Shown here: positions 26,062 to 36,130 of the stretch, piece after piece
Numbering within the stretch: position 1 is the first letter of the stretch
Layout: each line of letters starts with the position of its first letter
NCBI GenBank assembly: GCA_002726315.1
Contig: PBSS01000002.1
Location: 1 to 57,117 of the forward strand
Length of the DNA stretch: 57,117 nt
DNA from: Acidimicrobiaceae bacterium
Lineage (GTDB): Bacteria > Actinomycetota > Acidimicrobiia > Acidimicrobiales > MedAcidi-G1
Direction of reading: 5' to 3'
Position numbers and translations under genes: made by a program
The notes under the pieces: generated by a model
What the model was told of the DNA's origin: nothing
Seen by the model: only the letters and a program-made list of their open reading frames with translations
Database searches by the model: none

Positions 26062-29000
26062 GTCGATGCCGATCCAGACATCGCGCTGTGGTACTCCTGC
26101 AGGGTCCTTACAGACAGCGGGTACCTCTGCCAGTCAGCCAATCCCCGGGCCGCGGCCAGGGCCGCTGACGCCGTTGTCAACAGTGGTATCCCCTCGGCTG
26201 CCGCTGCTCCCCTAATCTGCTCACCGTCGGCACGCGGGCCACGACCCCTCGGGCTGTTTACGAGCAACTGGACGACACCCGACCGGATCAGTCCGACCGC
26301 GTCGGTTCCATCCTCACCGATCTTGGCCACCACCTCGCGCACCTCTACTCCGCCAGCCCGGAGGTGTTCAGCTGTTCCTCTGGTGGCGACAAGCTCCAGG
26401 CCCAGGGCCACGAAGCCTTTGGCTGCATCAAGCCCGATGGCTTTGTCGCGGTCAGCTAGCGACATGAACACGGTGCCCGACTCCGGCAGGGCGCCGCCGG
26501 CTGCGATCTGGGACTTGGTGAAGGCCAGGCCGGTGGTCATGTCGATGCCCATGACCTCGCCAGTTGAACGCATCTCGGGCCCAAGCACCGGGTCAGCCTC
26601 GGGGAAGCGATCAAAGGGCATGACCGCCTCTTTGATGGCCACGTGGTCGCCGTCGACGCGATCAACGAGCAGACCCTCGGTGCGCAGTTCGGCAAGGGTG
26701 GCGCCAACCATCACCCGGCTGGCCACCTTGGCAATTGGGACTCCGGTTGCTTTGGCGACGAACGGAACGGTACGTGATGCCCGGGGGTTGGCTTCGATCA
26801 CGTAGACCTCGGAATCCTCGCCTGCAGCCTTGACTGCGAACTGCACGTTGACCAGGCCCTTTACGTTGAGCTCATTCGCGATCCGCCTGGTGTGCTCCAC
26901 GATTTCAGCGACCACGGGAATCGAAAGATTGGGGGGTGGGATCACGCAGGCACTGTCACCACTGTGGACACCGGCCTCCTCGACGTGTTCCATCACGGCA
27001 CCGATGAGCACCTCGCCGGTGTTGTCGCGGATGGCATCGACGTCAACTTCGATGGCATCTTCGAGGAAGCGGTCGATGAGCACCGGCCGTTCAGCTGAGA
27101 GGCCACCCTCGATCCCGAGACTGCCGAAGCCACTCAACTCGGCCATGGCACGTTCCAGTTGAGCATCGTCGTAGACGATCTGCATGGCGCGTCCTCCCAG
27201 CACGTAGGAGGGGCGCACCAGGACCGGGTAACCAACCTGGTCCACTACTTCTCTGGCTGTTTCCATATCACCGGCGGTTCCGCCGGGTGGCTGGGGTATG
27301 TCCAGTTCACCACAGAGCACGTTCCAGCGTTCGCGATCTTCAGCCAAGTCGATTGAGTCGGGACTCGTACCTGCCACGAGGTCACCTGGTATAGCGCCAG
27401 CAAGTTTGAGTGGAGTTTGTCCACCGAGGGAGACAATGACATACGAGGGGCGTTCGGCATCAATGATGTTGGCGACGTCCTCTTCGGTGAGTGGCTCGAA
27501 ATAGAGGCGGTCACTTGTGTCGTAGTCGGTGGAGACCGTCTCTGGATTGCAGTTGACCATGACAGTCTCGAAGCCCGCATCGGACAGGGCGAAACTGGCA
27601 TGCACACAGCAGTAGTCGAACTCGATGCCCTGACCGATGCGATTGGGGCCCGACCCCAGGATCATCACCTTGGTGCGGCTTGAGGGGCGCACCTCGTCTT
27701 CATCCTCCCACGCGGAGTAGTGGTACGGGGTCTCTGCATCGAACTCCGCTCCACAGGTGTCCACGGTCTTGAACGTGGGCCACACGCCGGCAGCCTCGCG
27801 GGCTACACGGGCTTCGGCCATGTCCACGCCGAACAGGTAGGCCAACTGAGCGTCTGCGAACCCCAGGCGTTTGGCCCTGCGCCAGTCGGTCCTTCCCAGG
27901 ATGGCTATTCCGGTACCGTCGGCTGCGACTGAATCGAGATGCATTCGCTCTTGGCTGATGGCCAGGATCTGGTCCAAGAACCAGGGGTCCACTCCGGTGG
28001 CATCATGAATCGCTTCAATGCCTACCCCTCGGCGCAGGAGAGCTTCCAACTGGAGGATGCGAGCCGGGGTTGCAACAGCTGAGGCTGCCAGGAGGGTGTC
28101 GTCGTCCATCTGGTCGAGCGCCGCCTCGGCTGGGTCTGCGTTGAGTCCCAGCCTGCCGTTCTCGAGTGACCGCATTCCCTTTTGGAGTGACTCCGGAAAG
28201 GTGCGGCCAATGGCCATTACCTCACCGACGGACTGCATCGACGTTCCAAGCACTCCGGTGGTACCGGGGAACTTTTCGAATGCCCACCTGGGGATCTTGG
28301 TGACCACATAGTCGATGGTTGGCTCAAAGGCCGCTGGGGTCTTCTTCGTGATGTCGTTGGGGATCTCGTCGAGCGTGTACCCAACCGCTAGACGAGCGGC
28401 AATCTTGGCAATCGGAAAGCCCGTCGCCTTGGACGCCAGTGCCGAGGAGCGACTAACCCGCGGATTCATCTCGATGATGACCTGGTCGCCAGTTGTTGGA
28501 TTAACAGCAAACTGGACGTTGGAGCCCCCGGTCTCCACCCCTACCCGGCGCAGGCAGGCGAAGGCAGCATCGCGCATTACCTGGTATTCGACGTCGGTGA
28601 GGGTTTGGGCGGGGGCCACCGTGATGGAGTCACCGGTGTGGACTCCCATGGGGTCCAGGTTCTCAATAGAGCACACCACAACGCAGTTGTCGACGCGGTC
28701 GCGCATGACCTCTAACTCATATTCCTTCCAACCGGCGATTGATCGCTCAATCAGGATTTCGCTGATGGGGCTTGCCGCCAGGCCCTCGGATGCCACCTTT
28801 TGGAACTCCTCGTCGGTCGAAGCAACGCCTGTTCCTCTACCCCCGAGGATGTATGCGGGGCGGATTACGACGGGCAAGCCAACCTCGTCCACGACCCGCA
28901 GGGCCTCGTCCATGTCATGGGCGGTTCCAGAGGCGGGCACCCCTAGGCCGATCTCGGTCATCGCCGTCTTGAATTTGGCCCGGTCCTCAGCTGTGGCTAT

Positions 29001-29366
29001 GGCCTCGGCATCTGCCCCGATCAGTTCCACCCCGTATTCCTCGAGAACGCCGGCCTCTACCAATTCCATCGCCAAGTTCAAGGCTGTCTGGCCACCCAAT
29101 GTCGGCAGCAGTGCATCGGGGCGCTCCCGGTGGATGATGCGGGTCAAGATGTCCAAGCGCAGCGGCTCTACATATGTGGCATCAGCAAAGTCTGGGTCGG
29201 TCATGATCGTGGCTGGGTTGGAGTTGGCAAGGATCACCCGGTAGCCCTCGTCGCGCAGCACGCGACAGGCCTGGGTGCCCGAGTAGTCAAACTCGCAGGC
29301 TTGGCCGATCACGATCGGACCCGAGCCGATCAGCAGGATGCTTCCTATGTCGTCACGGCGTGGCAT
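26058..29366 (-). CDS. carB: Carbamoyl-phosphate synthase, large subunit
   Basis: Makes carbamoyl phosphate from bicarbonate, ammonia and two ATP for both pyrimidines and arginine. The protein has 1102 residues, full length. Two homologous ATP-grasp halves are seen, each opening with a similar motif ([20 protein letters not shown] near 9 and [19 protein letters not shown] near 560), plus the oligomerisation domain between them and a C-terminal MGS-like allosteric domain (from about 945, [17 protein letters not shown]). The start overlaps the carA stop by one base (TGATG). Confidence 0.98.
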   Translation of the reverse strand: MPRRDDIGSILLIGSGPIVIGQACEFDYSGTQACRVLRDEGYRVILANSNPATIMTDPDFADATYVEPLRLDILTRIIHRERPDALLPTLGGQTALNLAMELVEAGVLEEYGVELIGADAEAIATAEDRAKFKTAMTEIGLGVPASGTAHDMDEALRVVDEVGLPVVIRPAYILGGRGTGVASTDEEFQKVASEGLAASPISEILIERSIAGWKEYELEVMRDRVDNCVVVCSIENLDPMGVHTGDSITVAPAQTLTDVEYQVMRDAAFACLRRVGVETGGSNVQFAVNPTTGDQVIIEMNPRVSRSSALASKATGFPIAKIAARLAVGYTLDEIPNDITKKTPAAFEPTIDYVVTKIPRWAFEKFPGTTGVLGTSMQSVGEVMAIGRTFPESLQKGMRSLENGRLGLNADPAEAALDQMDDDTLLAASAVATPARILQLEALLRRGVGIEAIHDATGVDPWFLDQILAISQERMHLDSVAADGTGIAILGRTDWRRAKRLGFADAQLAYLFGVDMAEARVAREAAGVWPTFKTVDTCGAEFDAETPYHYSAWEDEDEVRPSSRTKVMILGSGPNRIGQGIEFDYCCVHASFALSDAGFETVMVNCNPETVSTDYDTSDRLYFEPLTEEDVANIIDAERPSYVIVSLGGQTPLKLAGAIPGDLVAGTSPDSIDLAEDRERWNVLCGELDIPQPPGGTAGDMETAREVVDQVGYPVLVRPSYVLGGRAMQIVYDDAQLERAMAELSGFGSLGIEGGLSAERPVLIDRFLEDAIEVDVDAIRDNTGEVLIGAVMEHVEEAGVHSGDSACVIPPPNLSIPVVAEIVEHTRRIANELNVKGLVNVQFAVKAAGEDSEVYVIEANPRASRTVPFVAKATGVPIAKVASRVMVGATLAELRTEGLLVDRVDGDHVAIKEAVMPFDRFPEADPVLGPEMRSTGEVMGIDMTTGLAFTKSQIAAGGALPESGTVFMSLADRDKAIGLDAAKGFVALGLELVATRGTAEHLRAGGVEVREVVAKIGEDGTDAVGLIRSGVVQLLVNSPRGRGPRADGEQIRGAAAAEGIPLLTTASAALAAARGLADWQRYPLSVRTLQEYHSAMSGSAST

Positions 29367-30472
29367 CAGCGAACGCCTACTGGATGCGAAGCCATGAGGT
29401 GCTCAAAGTCCTCGAACAGGTAGCGGCTGTCATGAGGCCCGGGTCCGGCCTCAGGGTGGTATTGAACACTGAATGCAGGAAATGACTGGCACGAGATGCC
29501 TTCGACGGTCTGGTCATTCAGGTTCACGTGGGTCAGGTCGACGGCCGGTATCGAGCCGTCGGCGACGCAGTAGTTGTGGTTTTGGCTGGTGATCTCGACG
29601 GAACCGGTCACCAGATTGCGTACAGGATGGTTCCCCCCATGGTGCCCGAACGGGAGCTTGAAGGTCTCGCCGCCTAGGGCCCCGGCCAGAACCTGGTGGC
29701 CTAGGCAGATACCAAACAGGGGTACTTCGCCCAACAGGTCGCGGACCGCTGCGCGGACGTCCACAAGGGGTTCGGGGTCGCCGGGGCCGTTTGACAAGAA
29801 CACGCCGTCTGGCCCCATCGCCAATACGTCGGCAGCCGTCGTGGATGCCGGCACCACGGTGATCTCACCTAGGGCTGAGAGGTGCTTCAAGATGGTTCCC
29901 TTGATGCCAAGGTCGTATGCCACGATCCGCCGGTCGCCTCCGGTGGAGGCCACTGTGTACGCCTGCTCACAGGTCACGTCAGCGACCATGTCTTTGCCAT
30001 CGGTGGTAGCGGCGACAGCAGCGGCGGCTGTCAAAGTGGCCTGGTCGGCGGTGCCGAATGCCCCTGGCATGGCGCCTTCGTCGCGCAGGTGCCGAGTGAG
30101 GCGCCTCGTGTCGATACCAGCGATGCCGGCTACGCCTTGGGCGATTAGCATGGAGCCCAGGTCGCCATCTGCCCGCCAGTTGCTGTGGTGCCGAGCCAGG
30201 TCGCGCACCACCACCCCTCCACAGAATGGTCGGCGGCTCTCGTTGTCTTCGTCGTTGACGCCGTAGTTGCCAATGTGGGGGTATGTAAACGTGATGATCT
30301 GACCTGCATACGACGGGTCGGTGATGACCTCCTGGTAGCCCGTGAGAACGGTATTGAACACCACCTCGCCGGTGGTCACCTCGCCTGGAGGAGATGCTCC
30401 TATTGCCTCACCTTCGAAGACCGAACCGTCAGAAAGGACCAGAAGTGCTTCGACTGGGCTGCACCTACTCAC
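29366..30472 (-). CDS. carA: Carbamoyl-phosphate synthase, small (glutaminase) subunit
   Basis: Releases ammonia from glutamine and channels it to CarB. The protein has 368 residues, GTG start. The N-terminal CPSase domain ([35 protein letters not shown]) is followed by a class I glutamine amidotransferase domain with the nucleophile in [11 protein letters not shown] and the His/Glu pair in [14 protein letters not shown] 30472 overlaps the pyrC stop (GTGA). One copy of carAB for both arginine and pyrimidine routes would explain placement under pyrimidine control. Confidence 0.97.
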   Translation of the reverse strand: MSRCSPVEALLVLSDGSVFEGEAIGASPPGEVTTGEVVFNTVLTGYQEVITDPSYAGQIITFTYPHIGNYGVNDEDNESRRPFCGGVVVRDLARHHSNWRADGDLGSMLIAQGVAGIAGIDTRRLTRHLRDEGAMPGAFGTADQATLTAAAAVAATTDGKDMVADVTCEQAYTVASTGGDRRIVAYDLGIKGTILKHLSALGEITVVPASTTAADVLAMGPDGVFLSNGPGDPEPLVDVRAAVRDLLGEVPLFGICLGHQVLAGALGGETFKLPFGHHGGNHPVRNLVTGSVEITSQNHNYCVADGSIPAVDLTHVNLNDQTVEGISCQSFPAFSVQYHPEAGPGPHDSRYLFEDFEHLMASHPVGVR

Positions 30473-31761
30473 CGGCGTGCCTCACCGTCGACCACCACCG
30501 GCTCGCCAGCTCTGATGGTGTGCCTCACCCGCCCCCGCAAGGTGCGCCCCTCGTAAGGCGTGTTGGAACTAGGACTGGCCATGGCTCGACCTGAAACTGT
30601 CCACGTTTCGTCGGGGTCGATCACGCAGAGGTTGGCTTGGTTTCCTACAACAACAGGGAGTCCGTGCCTGTCGTTGACACCGGCGATGGCGGCCGGACGC
30701 CACGACATGAGAGCCAGTATCTCTGGCAGGTCCAGCCCTGAGTCCTCCAAAGCCAAAGACAAGGCCGTCTCGAGGCCCAACATCCCCGGTGGTGCTTCGT
30801 CGAACGGCTGCTCCTTTGAATGGTCTGCGTGTGGGGCGTGGTCGGTTGCGATGGCGTCAATGGTGCCATCGGCTAGGCCCTTTCGAACCGCTGCCACGTC
30901 GTTGTCGGTGCGCAGCGGGGGATGCACCTTAAAGACCGGGTCGTATGAAGCACATGCCGCATCGGTGAGGCTGAAGTGGTGGGTCGTGGCTTCGGCGGTC
31001 ACGGGTAGGCCGGCGGCCTTGGCTCCCCTGACCATCGCCACCGAGCTTGCCGTGGACAGGTGCTGGAAGTGCATACGGGCGCCGGTGAGACGCACTAGGG
31101 CGATATCTCTCATGACCATGAGTTCCTCAGCTTCGGCTGGCTGGCCCGGGATACCAAGACGCGAAGACCAGTCACCCTCATGCATGTACCCACCGTCAGA
31201 CAGTGCCGAAACCTCACAGTGCTGGGCCAATAACACGGGCCGACCCAGGCGGGCCGTCAGTCCGGTCGAATACTCCATGATGCGACGCATCAGCCTCGGA
31301 TCCTGGACGCCCGTGCCGTCGTCGGTGAAGATGCCAACCCCCATGTCGACCAGTTCTCCCATCGGAGCCATGTCGACACCGAGTCGGCCCACGGTCATCG
31401 CAGCGGTGGGCACGATCTCACAGAGCGCCGCAGCACCGAGGTGCCTGACCTGTTCCACAACTGCTGCACAATCCGTTGCGGGCTCGGTGTTCGGCATGGC
31501 GACCAGGGCTGTGTAGCCACCCAGGGCCCCTCCCCTAGATCCGCTCTCAATGGTCTCAGCATCCTCTTGGCCGGGCTCTCTGAGGTGGGCATGCAGGTCC
31601 ACCAAGCCAGGAGCGACAACACAGCCCGAGGCGTCCAGGTTGGTGTCGCCACTCAGGTCGTTACCAACCGAGACGATCCGTCCATCGTCACCAATCTCCA
31701 CATCGAGGATCCGCTCTCCTTGCGAGTCGACAACCTTTCCACCACGCAGCACGAGGCTCAC
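30469..31761 (-). CDS. pyrC: Dihydroorotase
   Basis: Zinc amidohydrolase that cyclises carbamoyl aspartate, 430 residues, type I (multi-functional-type) form. Metal-binding motif VDLHAHLREPGQ (about 54-65), further ligands in LAQHCEV and HFQHLSTASSV, and the catalytic Asp in AIATDHAPH. All histidines and the Asp are intact, so this is an active enzyme and not the inactive pyrC-like partner. It overlaps pyrB and carA by four bases each. Confidence 0.96.
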   Translation of the reverse strand: MSLVLRGGKVVDSQGERILDVEIGDDGRIVSVGNDLSGDTNLDASGCVVAPGLVDLHAHLREPGQEDAETIESGSRGGALGGYTALVAMPNTEPATDCAAVVEQVRHLGAAALCEIVPTAAMTVGRLGVDMAPMGELVDMGVGIFTDDGTGVQDPRLMRRIMEYSTGLTARLGRPVLLAQHCEVSALSDGGYMHEGDWSSRLGIPGQPAEAEELMVMRDIALVRLTGARMHFQHLSTASSVAMVRGAKAAGLPVTAEATTHHFSLTDAACASYDPVFKVHPPLRTDNDVAAVRKGLADGTIDAIATDHAPHADHSKEQPFDEAPPGMLGLETALSLALEDSGLDLPEILALMSWRPAAIAGVNDRHGLPVVVGNQANLCVIDPDETWTVSGRAMASPSSNTPYEGRTLRGRVRHTIRAGEPVVVDGEARR

Positions 31762-32735
31762 CCGTCCGCCTCCGAGTCGTCTGAAGACCGACTGGGTGCC
31801 ACGTCCAGTACGGACCCGAGCAACATGAACAACACCGCCATGCGCACCGACACGCCGTTTGACACCTGGTCCAGAATCACCGAGCGTGGATCGGTTGCCA
31901 CTTCGACCGTCAACTCGACACCAGGATTGGTGGGGCCCGGATGCAGTATCACGGCATCAGCCGGCAGCAGCTTGGCCCGCCGGGCATCCATCCCGTAGTC
32001 GGACGCATACTCACGCAGTGATGGCACAAGGCCCTCGTTTATCCGCTCCCTCTGCATCCGCAATAGGTAACAGGCATCCAGGCCGGTAAGCACCTGGTCC
32101 AGATCATGGGAGATTGATACTGGCCAGCCGTCTACTGACGGAGGTAGCAGCGTGGGCGGAGCCACTAGCACCACTTCGGCACCCAGCATTGAAAAGGCCA
32201 GCACATTGGAGCGCGCGACGCGGGAGTTGCGGACGTCGCCGACGATAGCGATCCTCATCCCATCCAAGTTGCCTCGCTTCTCCCGCAGCGTGTAGCAGTC
32301 GAGCAGGGCCTGAGTGGGGTGCTCGTGACAGCCGTCGCCAGCATTGATTACGCACGCATCGGTCCAGTCGGCAACCCTGTGAGGGGTACCGGCCATCCCG
32401 TGGCGGACAACGATGGCATCAGCTCCGTAGGAGCCGATCACCTCGACGGTGTCACGCAGGCTCTCTCCCTTACTCAGTGATGACGAGCCTGCGGTGAAGG
32501 TCATGGTGTCAGCTGAAAGCCTCTTGGCAGCGGTCTCAAACGACATCCGGGTGCGCGTGGAGTCCTCAAAGAACAACGACGCCACGGTTTTGCCACGTAG
32601 AGCAGGCACCTTCGGAATGGAGCGCCTGCCGACCTCGGCGAATGTGTCTGTCAGGTCCAAGATCTCCTCGAGGCCGTCCCGGGACATTCCGTCCATGCCG
32701 AGCAGGTGCTTTGGGGATGCCACAGTGGCACTCAC
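31758..32735 (-). CDS. pyrB: Aspartate carbamoyltransferase, catalytic subunit
   Basis: Condenses carbamoyl phosphate with aspartate. The protein has 325 residues. Carbamoyl-phosphate motif [13 protein letters not shown] (about 55-67), [12 protein letters not shown], the HPTQALLD region ([15 protein letters not shown]) and [11 protein letters not shown] are present. No pyrI regulatory subunit is encoded nearby, as is normal in Actinobacteria. It is coupled by ATGA overlap to both pyrR and pyrC. Confidence 0.97.
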   Translation of the reverse strand: MSATVASPKHLLGMDGMSRDGLEEILDLTDTFAEVGRRSIPKVPALRGKTVASLFFEDSTRTRMSFETAAKRLSADTMTFTAGSSSLSKGESLRDTVEVIGSYGADAIVVRHGMAGTPHRVADWTDACVINAGDGCHEHPTQALLDCYTLREKRGNLDGMRIAIVGDVRNSRVARSNVLAFSMLGAEVVLVAPPTLLPPSVDGWPVSISHDLDQVLTGLDACYLLRMQRERINEGLVPSLREYASDYGMDARRAKLLPADAVILHPGPTNPGVELTVEVATDPRSVILDQVSNGVSVRMAVLFMLLGSVLDVAPSRSSDDSEADG

Positions 32736-33298
32736 TTCTCCACCGACCCCAGGTCGACGCCGAGCGGATGCACGTCCACGACCTCGTCGCGCCTAGTGGG
32801 AAGGTTTTTGCCAACGTAGTCAGGCCTGATCGGTAGTTCTCGGTGCCCACGGTCGACCATCACAGCCAACTGGATCGAACGGGGCCGGCCGTAGTCGCAG
32901 ACGGCATCCATGGCTGCTCGGATCGTGCGGCCCGTGAACAATACGTCGTCGACAAGCACCACCAGGCTGTTGTCGATGTCAGCTGGCAGGTCGGTGGCCG
33001 CCTCGGGGACGACTGGTCGTATGCCGATGTCGTCTCGGTACAACGCCACGTCGAGGCAGCCGAGGGGTGGCCTGATGCCCTCGATGCCTTCGATGGCATC
33101 TACAAGCCGCTCGGCGACTGGCACTCCACCCGTCTGCAAGCCGACCACGACCACGCCCTCTAAGCCGTGATTGCGCTCTATTACCTCGTGGGCCATGCGC
33201 AGGATCGCACGACCCATGTCATCGGCGCTCATGATCCGGGCATGGGCGACGAAAACGCCCCCGAATGGGGGCGTCTGACTTCGTTCTCTCTCGGCCAT
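32732..33298 (-). CDS. pyrR: Pyrimidine operon regulator / uracil phosphoribosyltransferase
   Basis: RNA-binding regulator of the pyr operon that senses UMP/UTP and PRPP; many forms also have uracil PRTase activity. The protein has 188 residues. PRPP motif [19 protein letters not shown] (112-130), plus [18 protein letters not shown]. The conserved part begins near RIMSADDMG (21-29). ATG 33298 has GAGGAG (33312-33307) eight bases ahead, so I accept this start although it adds about 20 residues. Codons 9-16 coincide with a terminator-like hairpin, which suggests control by coupling translation to transcription. It is the first gene of the pyr operon, 196 bases after nusB. Confidence 0.94.
   Translation of the reverse strand: MAERERSQTPPFGGVFVAHARIMSADDMGRAILRMAHEVIERNHGLEGVVVVGLQTGGVPVAERLVDAIEGIEGIRPPLGCLDVALYRDDIGIRPVVPEAATDLPADIDNSLVVLVDDVLFTGRTIRAAMDAVCDYGRPRSIQLAVMVDRGHRELPIRPDYVGKNLPTRRDEVVDVHPLGVDLGSVEK
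33251..33274 (-). terminator. Terminator-like hairpin inside the start of pyrR (candidate attenuator)
   Basis: Minus strand: ACGCCCCC, loop ATTC, GGGGGCGT, then TTTCG. The 8-bp stem is perfect and mostly G-C, followed by a short U run. It falls within pyrR codons 9-16. Translating ribosomes would melt it; blocking pyrR translation would let it form. The U run is short (four including the last stem base), so strength is uncertain. Confidence 0.5.
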
Positions 33299-33408
33299 TT
33301 GACCTACTCCTCGATCCGTCCAGGCCTCACGGGACCCGCTTCACGGTCGAGAACAGACCTTACCCGCAACTGCCTCCTCGCGCGCACTCCACCCGGCTTC
33401 CCTGACCC

Positions 33409-33424
33409 CCAGACAGGTCTCTGG
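33409..33424 (-). promoter_or_regulatory. Small hairpin in the nusB-pyrR gap, possible regulatory RNA element
   Basis: Minus strand CCAGA, six-base loop GACCTG, TCTGG. A short stem with a six-base loop containing CCAGAGA recalls PyrR-binding loops of Firmicutes, but the longer lower stem and bulge are not evident. It lies 111 bases before pyrR. No confident promoter was found in 33299-33494. Confidence 0.2.
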
Positions 33425-33494
33425 TGACATGCCTTGCCCAGCCGTTGGAAACCTGTGTGGTGGCTCGAAAGGCTTCTCTACCAAAGTGTCAGTG

Positions 33495-33914
33495 TCAGGC
33501 CCCAGGCCGAAGTTCTTCAGCGATCCGCGCTACCACTCCGTTTACGAACCTTCCCGACTTCTCGGTGGAGTACTCGCCTACTAGTTCGACGACCTCGGAG
33601 AGTACCGCTGGGGTAGGTACGTCGGGCTGGTGGGCCAGTTCGTAGATCGCCATGCGAATCAGCGTCAGATCTATGGCAGGCATGCGCCCGGTACTCCAGC
33701 CTTCGGAGTAACTGCCGATCAGGTCGTCTAGTTCCTGGATGTGGTTGGCGACGCCCTCTACCAGCTGGATGGTGTAGGGCTCAGGTGGGATCGGCTGTTC
33801 TTCCATTACCTCTAGTGGGTCCGCATCCCTCGTGTGGGCTGCGTAGAGCAGCCCAAGGGCGGTCTCTCGGGCCTCGCGGCGTGAGCCGATTGCATCTCCG
33901 GGGTTGTGCGGCAT
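33495..33914 (-). CDS. nusB: Transcription antitermination factor NusB
   Basis: All-helical RNA-binding protein that joins NusE(S10) on boxA for rRNA antitermination. The protein has 139 residues. SRREARETALGLLYAAH near the N-terminus and IDLTLIRMAIYELAHQPDVPTPAVLSEVVELVGEYSTEKSGRFVNGVVARI at the C-terminus are the family hallmarks. It follows efp by 30 bases in the usual efp-nusB order; no ribosome site is visible. Confidence 0.95.
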   Translation of the reverse strand: MPHNPGDAIGSRREARETALGLLYAAHTRDADPLEVMEEQPIPPEPYTIQLVEGVANHIQELDDLIGSYSEGWSTGRMPAIDLTLIRMAIYELAHQPDVPTPAVLSEVVELVGEYSTEKSGRFVNGVVARIAEELRPGA

Positions 33915-33944
33915 GGCTGGTCGTGGGATCTCGGCTTGGCTGTC

Positions 33945-34508
33945 TCAAACCCTGCTGAGGTACTCACCGGTGCGGGTGTCAACTTTCACCTGTTCACCCT
34001 TTTCGATGAACAGTGGCACGGAGACGACGAGACCGGTCTCGAGGGTTGCTGGCTTTCGTGCTCCCGATACTCGGTCACCCTGAACCCCGGGTTCGGTTTC
34101 AGCGATGACCAACTCCACGGATGCGGGGAGGTCGACGCCGATCACGTCCTCGCCGTACATCATGAGCAGGGCCGTGTTTTGCTCCACGAGGTAGTCAGAT
34201 GCGTCACCGAGCGTCTCAGGGCTAACCGCGAGCTGGTTGTAAGTCTCTGAGTCCATGAATACATAGTCCGTGCCGTCACGGTAGAGAAACTGCATGGCCC
34301 TCTTGTCGATGATCGCCCGCTCGACCTTCTCACCGGCGCGAAAGGTCCGGTCGATGACAGCTCCGGTACGGGTGTTCTTGAGGGTGGTGCGGACGAAGGC
34401 GTGGCCCTTGCCTGGCTTGACATGTTGGAACTCAACGACCGAGAAGAGAGTGCCTTCTAGCTCGAGGGTCATCCCGTTCTTGAGGTCGTTGGTGGTGATG
34501 ATCGGCAT
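33945..34508 (-). CDS. efp: Elongation factor P
   Basis: Relieves ribosome stalling at polyproline. The protein has 187 residues in three beta-barrel domains. The loop that reaches the peptidyl-transferase centre reads [11 protein letters not shown], with Lys34 at the tip; no modification enzyme (epmA, dys or earP) is in the window, and Lys34 is unmodified in many Actinobacteria. The C-terminal signature [40 protein letters not shown] is intact. It lies between the Xaa-Pro peptidase and nusB, the canonical order. Confidence 0.97.
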   Translation of the reverse strand: MPIITTNDLKNGMTLELEGTLFSVVEFQHVKPGKGHAFVRTTLKNTRTGAVIDRTFRAGEKVERAIIDKRAMQFLYRDGTDYVFMDSETYNQLAVSPETLGDASDYLVEQNTALLMMYGEDVIGVDLPASVELVIAETEPGVQGDRVSGARKPATLETGLVVSVPLFIEKGEQVKVDTRTGEYLSRV

Positions 34509-34550
34509 GTTCTGGTCTCGTTGTCGCGGTGTCGTGGGTCATGCTTGATA

Positions 34551-35624
34551 TCAGGTGGTGCTGGGTGACCTGGTGAGGCGTCGACAGCCTCCGCTTTCGA
34601 CGACCACCGTGTCCTCCCAGCGGACGCCGCCAATTCCGACTATGTAGGCACCTGGTTCAACGGTGACCACCTGACCGCTGCGAAGGGTAGCAGTCGACGT
34701 TCCCGACAGGACCGGTGTTTCATGGATGTCTAGGCCCACGCCGTGCCCGGTTCCATGGGTGAAAGCTTCTCCCATGCCTGCCTCTTTGAGGATGGAGCGA
34801 CAGGCGGAATCAATCACGTCTGCTGGCACGCCATCAGAGATAGCCGCAATCCCCGCCTGTTGTGCAGCGAGAACGGTGGCGAGCATGTCCGCCTCCTGGC
34901 CGTCGCCTGTTCCACCGATGCGAGTTGAGCGGGTCATGTCCGAGTGGTATCCGTCGACTATGGCGCCCATGTCACACACCACGAGGTCACCCTGGGTTAT
35001 GGCCCTGTCACCGGGTCGGGCGTGGGGGTGTGCGCTGTTGGGACCTCCTGCAACGATGGTCGCAAAGGCCCTGTCGGATGCACCCATGCTCCGCATCGTG
35101 TCGTCGAGAGCTGCGGCGACCTGGAATTCGGTGGGCTGCGTGTCAAGCATGGGCCATACCACTGCGAGTGCCTCATCTGCAATTGCCGCAGCGGCAGCAA
35201 TGCGGGCCAGTTCTCCTTTGTCCTTGACCTCACGCAGGGCTTCGATGAGACCATCGGTGGCAACAAGGGAGATTCCCTCAAAGCACCTGGCGAACTTGCG
35301 CTGGTCCGCCCAGGTGACAGATCCGGCTTCAAGGCCCAGGGTTTTGATGTCGCTGGCGAGGGCATTCAACAACTTCTGGCTTCCAGCGACAGTGATCTCC
35401 ACCTCGATCTCTGTGCCAGCCTCGACTACCTCTTTAGGTGCCTGGTCGCCGTAGCGGCCATCGGTGACTAGCACTGCTCTGTCGGCATCGACCCAGAGCA
35501 CTCCGGCTGAACCCGTGAACCCACTCAGGTACCTGATGTTGGTACTCGAGGTGACAAGCAGAGCCTCGCAGTCGGCTTGATCCAACTCGGCCCGCAGCCA
35601 GCTCAGACGCAACCCCACCTCCAT
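34551..35624 (-). CDS. pepQ: Xaa-Pro aminopeptidase/dipeptidase (M24B)
   Basis: Pita-bread metallopeptidase that cuts dipeptides or N-termini before proline; cytosolic, 357 residues from ATG 35624. The N-terminal creatinase-like domain has LLVTSSTNIRYLSGFTGSAGVL. The five metal ligands are seen in VVCDMGAIVDGYHSDMTRST (two Asp), TGHGVGLDIHE (His), VTVEPGAYI (Glu) and VRWEDTVVV (Glu). The start is uncertain: GTG 35648 and a TTG at 35612 with GGAGG five bases ahead are alternatives; any longer frame would overlap aroQ. PepQ versus PepP cannot be told. Confidence 0.9.
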   Translation of the reverse strand: MEVGLRLSWLRAELDQADCEALLVTSSTNIRYLSGFTGSAGVLWVDADRAVLVTDGRYGDQAPKEVVEAGTEIEVEITVAGSQKLLNALASDIKTLGLEAGSVTWADQRKFARCFEGISLVATDGLIEALREVKDKGELARIAAAAAIADEALAVVWPMLDTQPTEFQVAAALDDTMRSMGASDRAFATIVAGGPNSAHPHARPGDRAITQGDLVVCDMGAIVDGYHSDMTRSTRIGGTGDGQEADMLATVLAAQQAGIAAISDGVPADVIDSACRSILKEAGMGEAFTHGTGHGVGLDIHETPVLSGTSTATLRSGQVVTVEPGAYIVGIGGVRWEDTVVVESGGCRRLTRSPSTT

Positions 35625-35655
35625 TGGTGGAAGCACTGAGGTGGCCACCAGGTGC

Positions 35656-36102
35656 TCAGGCCGAGGCGAGAAGGGCCGCCACGGCGTCAATTGCCAGGCG
35701 GTAGCCGTCACTGCCGAAGCCGGCGATGGTGCCTGCGGCAACAGGTGCAACGACTGAGGTGTGGCGCCATGGCTCACGGGCTGCCGGGTTGGACAGATGC
35801 ACTTCGATGATCGGCCCATCAAAAGCAGCCAGAGCATCGTGGATGGCCCAGGCATAATGGGTAAAGGCGCCAGGGTTGATGACTATCGCAGCACAGTCCG
35901 TACGGGCCGCTTGAATGGCGTCGACCAGTTCACCTTCATGGTTGGACTGGAGGTGGTCGATCTCAAGTCCGTGGATTGTCGCAGCTTCGCGGGCTACAGC
36001 TAGGTGGTCATCAAGGGTGTTGGCTCCATATACCTCGGGTTCTCGTTCACCCAACAGGTTCAGATTGGGGCCCGACAACACCATCACGGTCCGTGTGCTC
36101 AT
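35656..36102 (-). CDS. aroQ: 3-dehydroquinate dehydratase, type II
   Basis: Third shikimate step, 148 residues (dodecameric type II form). VLSGPNLNLLGEREPEVYG includes the catalytic Arg and Tyr; INPGAFTHYAWAIHDAL and IIEVHLSNPAAREPWRHTS carry the active-site Asn, His and the Arg. It follows aroB by 28 bases in an aroE-K-B-Q series. Purine-rich GAGAGGA lies upstream, but at 11 bases or more. Confidence 0.97.
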   Translation of the reverse strand: MSTRTVMVLSGPNLNLLGEREPEVYGANTLDDHLAVAREAATIHGLEIDHLQSNHEGELVDAIQAARTDCAAIVINPGAFTHYAWAIHDALAAFDGPIIEVHLSNPAAREPWRHTSVVAPVAAGTIAGFGSDGYRLAIDAVAALLASA

Positions 36103-36130
36103 GGTTGGCGGTTCCTCTCGTTCTTCTGGC

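Noticed and set aside
27018..29244. Long plus-strand frames opposite carB (for example 28315-29244)
   Set aside because: Arise from codon bias on the other strand; no start context or motifs.
34726..35454. Plus-strand open frame of 242 codons across the Xaa-Pro peptidase gene
   Set aside because: It is antisense to a gene with clear catalytic motifs; composition is Ser/Ala/Pro/Arg-rich as expected from a shadow of GC-rich coding DNA.
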